Assembly (NCBI GenBank): GCA_021813025.1
Contig: JAKAME010000031.1
Coordinates: forward strand, 1 to 16,433
Source: Microcaldota archaeon
GTDB lineage: Archaea > Micrarchaeota > Micrarchaeia > Anstonellales > Anstonellaceae
DNA length: 16,433 nt
Direction of reading: 5' to 3'
Shown: in pieces, positions 6,179 to 12,238 of the stretch
Layout of the letters: each line of letters opens with the position of its first letter
Numbering within the stretch: the first letter of the stretch is position 1
Made by a program: the position numbers and the translations under genes
Notes under the pieces: model-generated
Seen by the model: the letters and a program-made list of their open reading frames with translations, nothing else
Database searches by the model: none
What the model was told of the DNA's origin: nothing

Positions 6179-7747
6179 ATGGACGTGGAAATACAGCCCC
6201 ATGACGCGAAACTGGCCATTGACGGCCTGGTGATGCCCTTCTGGATGCCGGAAGGGGAAAAGAAGAGCGGCCCGGATGCGGCAGCCGGCAAAAAACCTCC
6301 CCAGCTTTCCAAGAAAAAAGTCGAGCTTCCTTCTTGGACAGCTTCTCTGGTGCGCGACGGAGAATTCACTGCCTCTGCGGGGCAGATGGTGCTGCTGCGC
6401 CTCTCCAATGGCCAGCCAGCTCCTCGCGTTCTTCTTCTGGGCCTTGGCGAGAAGGGCAAGAGCAAGGCCTATGCGCTCGCCGGCTGGTATGCTGCCGCCT
6501 TTAATGCGCTCAAAAACGCGAGATGCGAAAAAATAGGGCTGGCGATGCCGCAAACAGATTCCGCCGCCCCGTTCACCATGCGCTCCCTCTGCGGGCTCAT
6601 CGCCTCGCAGGCCGTGATGGCAGACTACACTTTCGACAAATACAAGCCGGCTCCGGAGGCGCACGAGCCGCCCAAGCCATGCGTGCAGCGCCTCGTGCTG
6701 TCCGTGCGCGCATCAGATTTGCAGGCAGCCCGCTTGGCAGTTGCGCGCGGCGTGCTCATGGGCAGGGCGGCGAATTTCACCCGCTCATTGCAGAACGAGC
6801 CTGCCAACGTGGCCAGCCCTGCATGGGTGGCCGCGCAGGCGCAGGCCATGGCGCGCCAGCGCTCCGGCCTCAAAATAAAAGTTCTTGACCGCGCGGCCCT
6901 CAAGAAAGCCGGCATGAACGCAATGCTGGCAGTCGCAGGCGAGGCTGCCGCAGCGCCAAAACTGGTTGCAATCGAATATCACGGCGCTCCCTCGCGCAAA
7001 GGCTGGGACGCCGCCATCGTGGGCAAGGGCGTGACATTTGATTCAGGCGGCATCTCAATCAAGCCCGCCTCCAAGATGGACGAGATGAAGTTCGACAAAT
7101 CCGGCGCCTGCGCCGCAATCGGCACGCTCATGGGCGCGGCAGATTTGCGCCTGCCCCTCAACGTTGTGGGCGTGGCCGCGCTTGCGGAAAACATGCCCGA
7201 CGCGCAGTCATACAGGCCCGGCGACATCATCCGCGCCTGCAACGGCACCACAATAGAGGTGCTAAATACCGATGCCGAAGGGCGCCTGGTGCTGGCCGAC
7301 GCGCTTGCATGGGCTGCGAAGGAATACGCTCCGGGCGTGATGCTGGATTTGGCCACCCTGACGGGCGCGTGCGTGGTTGCTTTGGGCGATTTGGCTTCAG
7401 GCGTGCTCACGCGCGACGACGCGCTGGCCGACGCGCTGCTGGCCGCAGGCGAGGCATGCGGCGAGAGGCTGTGGCGCCTGCCGCTCTGGCCTGAATATGA
7501 CGAGAAAATAAAGAGCGAAATAGCGGCCATCAAGAACATCGGCGAGCCGGGGCAGGCCGGCACCATTGCCGGCGCATCGTTCTTGTGCGGGTTCGCGGGC
7601 GAGAGGCCGTGGGCCCACATAGACATCGCAGGCACGGCTGATGGTTCAAAGCCAAAGGCCGGGCTTTCCGCCGGCGGGTACGGCACGGGCGTGAGGCTGG
7701 TGCTGGAATATTTGTCAGAGCTTGAGCCGGGCGCAAAGAAGAAGTAG
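6179..7747 (+). CDS. pepA: Leucyl aminopeptidase (M17, PepA type)
   Basis: A cytosolic two-metal aminopeptidase that removes N-terminal residues from peptides, for example products of the proteasome; family members are hexamers. All key residues are visible: VGKGVTFDSGGISIKP (281-296) with metal ligands Lys283 and Asp288 and catalytic Lys295, MKFDKSGA with Asp306, and NTDAEGRL (363-370) with Asp365, Glu367 and the catalytic Arg369. The C-terminal end (GTADGSKPKAGLSAGGYGTGVRLV) is also typical. The length of 522 aa is normal. A TTG directly after the preceding stop and an ATG at 6173 are alternative starts; 6179 is chosen because GAGG at 6167-6170 is at proper distance. Its place beside a PAC2 gene hints at a peptide-turnover neighbourhood. 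Confidence 0.95.
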   Translation: MDVEIQPHDAKLAIDGLVMPFWMPEGEKKSGPDAAAGKKPPQLSKKKVELPSWTASLVRDGEFTASAGQMVLLRLSNGQPAPRVLLLGLGEKGKSKAYALAGWYAAAFNALKNARCEKIGLAMPQTDSAAPFTMRSLCGLIASQAVMADYTFDKYKPAPEAHEPPKPCVQRLVLSVRASDLQAARLAVARGVLMGRAANFTRSLQNEPANVASPAWVAAQAQAMARQRSGLKIKVLDRAALKKAGMNAMLAVAGEAAAAPKLVAIEYHGAPSRKGWDAAIVGKGVTFDSGGISIKPASKMDEMKFDKSGACAAIGTLMGAADLRLPLNVVGVAALAENMPDAQSYRPGDIIRACNGTTIEVLNTDAEGRLVLADALAWAAKEYAPGVMLDLATLTGACVVALGDLASGVLTRDDALADALLAAGEACGERLWRLPLWPEYDEKIKSEIAAIKNIGEPGQAGTIAGASFLCGFAGERPWAHIDIAGTADGSKPKAGLSAGGYGTGVRLVLEYLSELEPGAKKK

Positions 7748-7791
7748 ACGACTAAAAATTCTGACGGGCTGGGCAGCGCCATCCCACTCCC

Positions 7792-7800
7792 ATATAAAAA
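7792..7800 (+). promoter_or_regulatory. Box A promoter of the second PAC2 gene
   Basis: ATATAAAAA lies 45-53 bases before the ATG at 7845, predicting a transcription start near 7820 and a leader of about 25 bases containing GAGGT (7833-7837). This rules against the earlier in-frame ATG at 7809, which would precede the transcription start. Confidence 0.6.
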
Positions 7801-7844
7801 GAGCGCCCATGAAATCCATATATCACATCATCGAGGTCATGCGC

Positions 7845-8615
7845 ATGAACGAAACCACCATCATCGTGCACAAGAAAATCAAGATGAAAAAGCCGGTGCT
7901 GGTCGAGGGCCTGCCGGGCATCGGCCTTGTCGGCAAGCTGGCGGTGGACCACCTCATCCGCGAGAAGAAGGCGCTCAAAGTGGCCACCCTCTACTCTCCG
8001 CACTTCCCGCACCAGGTCATCATGCGCAAGTCGGGCGTTCTGCGCATGATAAGGCTCAAGTTCTACCGCATCCCCGGCCCGAAGAACGATTTGCTTCTCT
8101 TGGCCGGCGACGTGCAGCCGCTCACATCAGAGGCCCAGTACGAAGTGAACGGCAAAATATTGGACTATTTCGCCCGCCGCGGCGGGCAGTGGATAATCAC
8201 GCTTGGCGGCTATGGCACCGGAAAGCGCGCCGAATTCCCCAAGGTGTTCGGCGCCGCCACCCACAAGAAGGACATCGAGAAGTATTCCAAGCTTGGCGTG
8301 GTGTTCGGCGAGACGAGAGGCTCAATTGTAGGCGCGGCCGGCCTGCTTCTCGGCCTGGGCAGGATTCGGCACATGCACGGCGTCTGCCTCATGGGCGAGA
8401 CCCACGGGGGCTATGTTGACCCAAAGTCGGCAGTGGGCGTGCTCGAGTGCCTGGGCAAGCTTGTGGGCATGAAGTTCGACACCGCCGCGCTGACGAAAAA
8501 GGCCGCGATGGGCGAGAAGTTCATCAAGAAGATGGAGGCGCGCGCGGCCGCGCAGGCAGGGGCGGGCGAAGGAATCAAGCCTGCAGGCTCGGACGAATTG
8601 AGCTATATCAGATAG
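7845..8615 (+). CDS. PAC2-family protein, second paralogue
   Basis: A 256-aa PAC2-fold protein. It has VLVEGLPGIGLVGKLA (18-33), the same hallmark as the paralogue at 992, then IITLGGYGTG (117-126), GSIVGAAGLLLGLG (159-172) and GGYVDPKSAVGVLECL (188-203). The last 45 residues are Lys/Ala-rich and helical, then flexible, ending S-Y-I-R. Tyr is third from the end rather than second, so this lacks a true HbYX tail, unlike the first paralogue. Archaeal PAC2 homologues are proteasome-assembly or activator factors; partner and role here are inferred. The start at 7845 is set by GAGGT and the TATA box. It converges on nop10 with 12 bases between the stops; T-rich sequence beyond 8631 may act as terminator. 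Confidence 0.87.
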   Translation: MNETTIIVHKKIKMKKPVLVEGLPGIGLVGKLAVDHLIREKKALKVATLYSPHFPHQVIMRKSGVLRMIRLKFYRIPGPKNDLLLLAGDVQPLTSEAQYEVNGKILDYFARRGGQWIITLGGYGTGKRAEFPKVFGAATHKKDIEKYSKLGVVFGETRGSIVGAAGLLLGLGRIRHMHGVCLMGETHGGYVDPKSAVGVLECLGKLVGMKFDTAALTKKAAMGEKFIKKMEARAAAQAGAGEGIKPAGSDELSYIR

Positions 8616-8627
8616 AGAAAGAGCCGC

Positions 8628-8783
8628 TCACTCTATTCCTTTTGCTTTCCTTCTTCCCTCCCCATTCTTGTCTTTCGGGTTGAATTTCGGCGGGTGGGGA
8701 TTTGACGCTGCCGCGTGATGGATGGGGCAGACTTCGGAAAGAGTGTAATGCGAACCGGCGGGGCACCATTTCATCCATTTCAT
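8628..8783 (-). CDS. nop10: Nop10, H/ACA ribonucleoprotein subunit
   Basis: This 51-aa frame is recognisable as archaeal Nop10, a component of the H/ACA guide-RNA complex that makes pseudouridine in rRNA with Cbf5, Gar1 and L7Ae. It reads MKWMKWCPAGSHYTLSEVCP followed by an Ala-rich turn and the family signature HPPKFNPKDKNGEGRRKAKG (30-49), equivalent to HPPRFSPEDKYGKYRR. Position after aIF2-alpha is the conserved archaeal context. The Zn ribbon is altered: archaeal Nop10 normally has C-x2-C twice, but here the second Cys is Gly10 and the fourth is His22, leaving Cys7, Cys19 and possibly His12 or His22. The start could be 8783 or the second ATG at 8774. It lies 42 bases after the aIF2-alpha stop on the same transcript. 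Confidence 0.9.
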   Translation of the reverse strand: MKWMKWCPAGSHYTLSEVCPIHHAAASNPHPPKFNPKDKNGEGRRKAKGIE

Positions 8784-8825
8784 TTTCCAGCCCCGTCCAT
8801 TTCCCTCTTTTCGCGCCCTTGTTTC

Positions 8826-9599
8826 CTATTCCTCGATGACAGACCATTCCATCGTCATGTCCAGCTTCTTTGCCGCAGTCTGCAGCTGCTCCTGCACGCC
8901 GTCAAGCCCTTTCTGCGCCTCCTTGTAATCCCCGGCCACCACCCCAATCTGGTAGCGCGGCGCGCCCAAGTAGTGAAGGGAGAGGGCGCAGCCTGCCGGA
9001 ACTTTCAGCGAGCCAAGAGTTTGTTTTATTTTGAGCACCCCGTCGGCAGACCATGCGGTGAGCTGCACGATTGCATTCAATTCTGCGCGGGCGGTGCGGA
9101 TGCTTTTGCCTGCGACATTGAGCACGGCTTTTGCCAGCCCTTTCTCAAGCTTGAGGCCCTCAAGGCCCGCCGGCCCGCTCTTGGCCAGCTGCTCGAAGGC
9201 CTCCATCAGCTCGCCGTATTTGTCCTCCAAAGCCAGGCGGGCTGCCTGCGCCTCGGGGGCGGTGCTCTTGGCCTCCTTGACGGCCAGCTCGAGCAGCTTT
9301 GCCCCGCGCTTGTCGCGCCTCACCGATTCAAGCTTGCGCTTGCGCTCTGCTTCGCTCACTCTCTTGAGAGAAATGTCAACCTGCCCTTTCTCAACGTCCA
9401 CATGGTAGACTTTGGCCACCATGTGCTGGCCCTCGTGCAAAAATTCGTGGATGTTCTTTATCCAGCGCGGGGCCACCTCTGATATGTGCATGAAGGCCTC
9501 GCCGTTTCTGTATTCGTCGAGGCCGCAGAACGCGCCGTAGGGGAGGATTTTCTTGATGGTGGCCAGCACCAGCTCGTCTGTTTCCGGCATCTGGACCAT
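8826..9599 (-). CDS. Translation initiation factor 2, alpha subunit (aIF2-alpha)
   Basis: The alpha subunit of the heterotrimeric factor that brings initiator tRNA to the ribosome. The 257-aa protein has an N-terminal S1/OB domain (about 9-86: ATIKKILPYGAFCGLDEY, FMHISEVAPRWIKNI, EGQHMVAKVYHVD and the S1-ending VDISLKRVSEAERKRKLE), a helical middle domain (about 90-170) and a C-terminal alpha-beta domain (about 175-257). Length and domain order match archaeal aIF2-alpha. The start at 9599 follows the aS27e stop by four bases; GGAGTGA, which includes that stop codon, provides the Shine-Dalgarno. Gene order aL44e, aS27e, aIF2-alpha, nop10 is the classic archaeal operon. Confidence 0.96.
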   Translation of the reverse strand: MVQMPETDELVLATIKKILPYGAFCGLDEYRNGEAFMHISEVAPRWIKNIHEFLHEGQHMVAKVYHVDVEKGQVDISLKRVSEAERKRKLESVRRDKRGAKLLELAVKEAKSTAPEAQAARLALEDKYGELMEAFEQLAKSGPAGLEGLKLEKGLAKAVLNVAGKSIRTARAELNAIVQLTAWSADGVLKIKQTLGSLKVPAGCALSLHYLGAPRYQIGVVAGDYKEAQKGLDGVQEQLQTAAKKLDMTMEWSVIEE

Positions 9600-9603
9600 G
9601 ACT

Positions 9604-9786
9604 TCACTCCAGAGTCTTGACCAGCACGGCCTTGTCTGCAAGCTCCACGCGGCCGCCTCTTGGGCGGGCGAGGGGGGCGCTGCACACCTGGCAGGTCACG
9701 GCCGTCGATGCGGCAGAGAAGATGTTCTGCTCATTGCCGCAGGCGCATTTCACGCGCCAGAACTGGCTTTTTGTCCTTCCTTTCAT
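9604..9786 (-). CDS. rps27e: Small ribosomal subunit protein eS27 (S27e)
   Basis: A 60-aa zinc-ribbon ribosomal protein. FWRVKCACGNEQNIFSAAST (9-28), CQVCSAPLA (32-40) and PRGGRV match archaeal S27e. The first zinc knuckle is C-A-C rather than the usual C-x2-C, one residue short; the second (Cys32, Cys35) is normal. The start ATG at 9786 gives the family length; an open extension to 9846 would overlap aL44e. It lies 22 bases after the aL44e stop and four bases before aIF2-alpha, so it is the second gene of the operon. Confidence 0.93.
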   Translation of the reverse strand: MKGRTKSQFWRVKCACGNEQNIFSAASTAVTCQVCSAPLARPRGGRVELADKAVLVKTLE

Positions 9787-9808
9787 AAGAACCAACCCAA
9801 AATCCTCT

Positions 9809-10087
9809 TCAGGCAATTTCGAGCTTTTTCCTCGTCCTTGCCCCAATCACGCGCTCGTGCTTCTTCTTGCACACAGTGCATTCCATCATGATTTTCTGCC
9901 GCTTGCCCTGCTTTTTCACCGTCTTTTCGCCGGCGCGCTTGCCGCCGTGGCCGAGCAGGGAGCGCTCGTGCTTGCGGGTGCCGATGGCCATGGGCCGGGC
10001 CGCGCCCTTGGAGGCGAGCTTGACCTTGTGCTTGGTGTGCTTCTTGCACGTTGGGCAGTAGGTATTGGATTCCTTAGGATATTTCAT
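9809..10087 (-). CDS. rpl44e: Large ribosomal subunit protein eL42 (L44e)
   Basis: A 92-aa basic ribosomal protein. It opens MKYPKESNTYCPTCKKHTKH with zinc ligands Cys11/Cys14 and closes with ECTVCKKKHERVIGARTRKK carrying Cys70/Cys73; the middle is rich in Lys, Arg and Gly (GHGGKRAGEKTVKKQGKRQK). Length and motifs are those of archaeal L44e. AAGGTGA eight bases upstream of 10087 supports this ATG over an in-frame GTG at 10099. As first gene of the translation operon it should be driven by the AT-rich promoter at 10138-10154. Confidence 0.95.
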   Translation of the reverse strand: MKYPKESNTYCPTCKKHTKHKVKLASKGAARPMAIGTRKHERSLLGHGGKRAGEKTVKKQGKRQKIMMECTVCKKKHERVIGARTRKKLEIA

Positions 10088-10137
10088 AAGCAAATTCACC
10101 TTCTAAGAAGATGATTGACGACGTTATGCACGCAGAG

Positions 10138-10154
10138 GTTTATTAAGATATATT
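10138..10154 (-). promoter_or_regulatory. Promoter of the aL44e-aS27e-aIF2alpha-nop10 operon
   Basis: On the minus strand this block contains AATATATC followed by TTAATAAACC. It lies 51-67 bases before the aL44e ATG, predicting a leader of about 30-40 bases with a good Shine-Dalgarno. It is the only AT-rich box between the zincin stop and aL44e. Confidence 0.6.
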
Positions 10155-10179
10155 CGGCTCAACGCCGTCCGAAGCGGCC

Positions 10180-10197
10180 GGGCAGGATATCCTGCCC
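10180..10197. repeat. Perfect 18-bp palindrome upstream of the ribosomal operon promoter
   Basis: GGGCAGGATATCCTGCCC is a perfect dyad. It lies 28 bases beyond the stop of the zincin gene and about 26 bases upstream of the aL44e TATA region, both genes reading leftward. It could be a regulator binding site for the translation operon or a hairpin closing the zincin transcript; no T-run follows on the minus strand, which weakens the terminator reading. Confidence 0.6.
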
Positions 10198-10224
10198 CTG
10201 CTTTCCTGGCCAGCCTTAGGCGCC

Positions 10225-11010
10225 CTAGCGCCGGGCAGTCTCGATGCCCGTGCGCCCGGCCGGCAGCTCCATCTGGGCCAATTCCTGCAGCAGCCCCTTC
10301 ATCTTGGCGAGGTTGAGCTCCATGTTCATAAGCTCCGCCGGCTCGGGCCTGAAGCCGTTGAGTGCGCGCAGAACGTTGGCAAAGCCCGCGTCCTGCTCCA
10401 CCGCCGAGGCCAGCACCCGCAGGGTTTTCTCATAAAGCGGGGCAAGGGCCGGCAGCTCTTTGGCAGCCTTGCCGAACTGCTGCATCTGCAGGCTGAACTT
10501 TTCAAGGTCTCCATACGAGGCCGTGGCGCACAGAGAGGCGCAGAACTCGTCGAAATTTGTCATTGGGTGGCCCTCGCCCTCGTATCTGGTGCCGGGCTTG
10601 AACGTGCGCGTCTCGTCCACCAGATTGCCGATAAAGCTGTAATCCTCAGGCTCTGGGGCGAGGCTGGGGTCGCTGTAGCCGCTGAGGGGCCCGAAGATTT
10701 TCTTCAGCGCGTCCTGCTCATTCTGCCCGAGTTTTGGCTCGGCCTCGCGTATTGCTTTGATGTCCTCGTCCAGCTGCTTCTCGCTCTTTGCATCCAGAGC
10801 GCCGGAGCGGCGCTGGAAATAAGCGTAGGCGTGCGAGGTTTCGTGCAGCATGACCGGCTCCTCCTGCTCCGATTTCACCTTGAGCGCGAGCTTGTCAGCA
10901 TGCTCGCTGTTGAATTCGGCGCCGAGGCCGATTGAGCTGTCCAGCACCAAGGAGACGCTGTGGGCGTCGCACCAGATTTGGAGCACGTCGAAGAGCCTGG
11001 GGGAACTCAT
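10225..11010 (-). CDS. Predicted zincin-like metalloprotease-domain protein (HETSH)
   Basis: I do not recognise a named family. The 261-aa protein has a single HExxH motif, LHETSHAYAYF (55-65; His56, Glu57, His60), the zinc-binding and catalytic helix of zincins. A candidate third ligand is Glu155 in TNFDEFCASLCA (151-162); Glu133 is another possibility. The remainder is mostly helical and acidic, with no signal peptide or membrane segment, so it should be cytoplasmic. The start at 11010 is backed by a TATA-like CATATTAACT about 26 bases upstream, giving a leaderless message; the open frame back to 11091 is rejected on that basis. It is divergent from the caspase-like operon and shares its intergenic region. 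Substrate unknown; activity is inferred from the motif only. Confidence 0.7.
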   Translation of the reverse strand: MSSPRLFDVLQIWCDAHSVSLVLDSSIGLGAEFNSEHADKLALKVKSEQEEPVMLHETSHAYAYFQRRSGALDAKSEKQLDEDIKAIREAEPKLGQNEQDALKKIFGPLSGYSDPSLAPEPEDYSFIGNLVDETRTFKPGTRYEGEGHPMTNFDEFCASLCATASYGDLEKFSLQMQQFGKAAKELPALAPLYEKTLRVLASAVEQDAGFANVLRALNGFRPEPAELMNMELNLAKMKGLLQELAQMELPAGRTGIETARR

Positions 11011-11030
11011 AGGAATGCTTGGGGTTTGGG

Positions 11031-11040
11031 AGTTAATATG
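11031..11040 (-). promoter_or_regulatory. Box A of the zincin-like gene
   Basis: CATATTAACT on the minus strand is centred about 26 bases before the ATG at 11010, consistent with a leaderless transcript. Confidence 0.45.
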
Positions 11041-11098
11041 GGTTATGGGCCGGCGGCTCTGCGGCCTGGCGCAGGAGGAGAGAAAAATCATGAGGATT

Positions 11099-11140
11099 CA
11101 TTTAAATAGTCATTCTCACACATATAGAACCGATTTAAAC
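11099..11140 (+). promoter_or_regulatory. Tandem box A candidates of the caspase-like operon
   Basis: Two TTTAAA boxes, CATTTAAATAG (11099-11109) and CGATTTAAAC (11131-11140), lie 31 bases apart before the ATG at 11169, with CATATA between them. The downstream box would give a leader of only a few bases, the upstream one about 40. The block ATTTAAAT is itself palindromic. Two promoters could mean regulated expression. Confidence 0.5.
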
Positions 11141-11168
11141 GTTCTGTTCGTTCTACGGCTGGGTTGGC

Positions 11169-11372
11169 ATGGGCGATGACATCGAGGTGCTGCGGGCCTC
11201 ATTCCTCAAGGCTTACGCATCTGTGCCGCAGAAGTTGCGCGAGGATGTGATTGCCGTGGCGGACAAGAAGACTTACAGCTGGAATTCAGCCTATGTCGAA
11301 GTGCTTGCCAAGAGCCCGCTGGGGGACCAGATTCTTCAGAGCCTGACCAAGCTGGGAATGTTCAAACAGTGA
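11169..11372 (+). CDS. Small conserved-looking protein, first gene of caspase-like operon
   Basis: A 67-aa soluble protein that I cannot assign. It is mostly helical with a compact, protein-like pattern: residues 10-30 (ASFLKAYASVPQKLREDVIAV), a central aromatic KTYSWNSAYVEV (34-45) and a C-terminal PLGDQILQSLTKLGMF (50-65). There is no metal motif, signal or membrane helix. The coding frame is supported by the promoter boxes upstream and by TGATG overlap of its stop with the start of the next gene (11370-11374), the mark of translational coupling. The size suggests an accessory, adaptor or inhibitor subunit of the caspase-like protein two genes downstream; this is inference from position. 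Confidence 0.75.
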   Translation: MGDDIEVLRASFLKAYASVPQKLREDVIAVADKKTYSWNSAYVEVLAKSPLGDQILQSLTKLGMFKQ

Positions 11373-11611
11373 TGGCTATGGACGAGGAATACGTCAAACA
11401 ACTCGTGGTGGCGCGGCTGAGGACCATCCCGCCAAACATCGGTTTCTCCCTGGGCTCCTATGGGAACTTCACGCGCGATGAAATCATCACAAATGTTATT
11501 CGCGGAACTGAAGTGGGCAGGCACTTCTCCCAGATGGAAGTCAAAATGCTCATTGAAAGCCCAAGGCTTGTGGGGCGGTTGAGTGGCGGCAAAAAGGCTC
11601 CTTCTGACTAG
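11372..11611 (+). CDS. Small unrecognised protein, second gene of caspase-like operon
   Basis: A 79-aa soluble protein with no family I can name. It has an N-terminal helix (VKQLVVARLRTIP, 8-20), a glycine-containing strand region NIGFSLGSYGNFTRDEIITN (22-41), TEVGR (46-50) and a further helix (FSQMEVKMLIESPR, 52-65). The pattern resembles a small folded domain rather than random translation. Its ATG overlaps the preceding stop (TGATG); an in-frame ATG at 11378 is an alternative. Its 3' end overlaps the caspase-like gene by 29 bases. The overlaps on both sides argue that the three proteins are made in fixed proportion and act together. Confidence 0.75.
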   Translation: MAMDEEYVKQLVVARLRTIPPNIGFSLGSYGNFTRDEIITNVIRGTEVGRHFSQMEVKMLIESPRLVGRLSGGKKAPSD

Positions 11612-12227
11612 GTCCAGGCATGATTTGCTGAACGAGTATCTTTATGCCTACTGCGAGGAGGTCATCTCCGAAGCCCGGGGCCTGGGCTGGCAGGTGGACA
11701 AAATGGAGGATGCCGACAACAACCCCGGCCAGCTGCACTCCCGTCTTTCAAAAACCGCCTACCATTTTGTCTTTTTCAACGGCCACGGGAACTGCGATTG
11801 CGTCTGCGGCGATGCGAACAAGGAAATAATCACGACTGCGGAAGGCGGGCTTCTCAGCAGGAGCATCTCCTACGCCCGGAGCTGCGATGCGCTCACCACT
11901 CTTGGAAAAGAGGCGGTCGCGCAGGGCTGTCTGGCCTTCATTGGATACAAGACAAGCTTCCTGCTTCCATACACCAATGAATACGCCCTGACTCCTCTCA
12001 AGGACCCGGCAGCGCGGCCCGTCATCGAGATATCAAACATAGTGCCAAAGCTCATCCTGAAAGGAGCCACGGTTCAGAAGGCGGTGGAATCGGCAAGGTC
12101 AAAATCCGGCGAGATGCTAATCAGGATGCTGAGTTCGAGCGAGCCTCTGGACAGCGCGGTTTTCAGGGCTCTCTACCACAACCACGACGCCCTGTCGTTT
12201 GAAGGCAATCCGGATTCCCGGGTCTGA
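11583..12227 (+). CDS. Caspase-like (clan CD) cysteine peptidase domain protein
   Basis: A 214-aa protein with the signature of the caspase/gingipain/CHAT fold. The strand-loop YHFVFFNGHGN (60-70) supplies the HG motif with His68; 33 residues on, SYARSCDALTTLGKEAVAQG (96-115) supplies the candidate nucleophile Cys101, followed by the characteristic CLAFIGYKTS strand (116-125). The N-terminal half fits the first alpha/beta units of the fold (KRLLLTRSRHDLLNEYLYAY). There is no signal peptide, membrane helix or added effector domain, so it is a minimal cytoplasmic single-domain enzyme. The start is a GTG at 11583, preceded by GGGGCGG, and lies inside the previous gene. Caspase-like enzymes of prokaryotes often act in defence or regulated cell death, but also in housekeeping; the fold call is good, the role inferred. 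Confidence 0.72.
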   Translation: MAAKRLLLTRSRHDLLNEYLYAYCEEVISEARGLGWQVDKMEDADNNPGQLHSRLSKTAYHFVFFNGHGNCDCVCGDANKEIITTAEGGLLSRSISYARSCDALTTLGKEAVAQGCLAFIGYKTSFLLPYTNEYALTPLKDPAARPVIEISNIVPKLILKGATVQKAVESARSKSGEMLIRMLSSSEPLDSAVFRALYHNHDALSFEGNPDSRV

Positions 12228-12238
12228 ATTATATTCTT

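Noticed and set aside
5795..6664. 289-codon minus-strand open frame
   Set aside because: It is antisense to the metal transporter and aminopeptidase genes, rich in His, Arg and Gln, with no motif; a shadow of GC-rich codon use.
6979..7782. 267-codon minus-strand open frame
   Set aside because: Antisense to the conserved M17 active-site region; Ser/Ala/Pro-rich sequence without any recognisable domain.
8608..8847. 79-codon minus-strand open frame overlapping nop10
   Set aside because: Different frame from nop10, which has clear family motifs in the same stretch.
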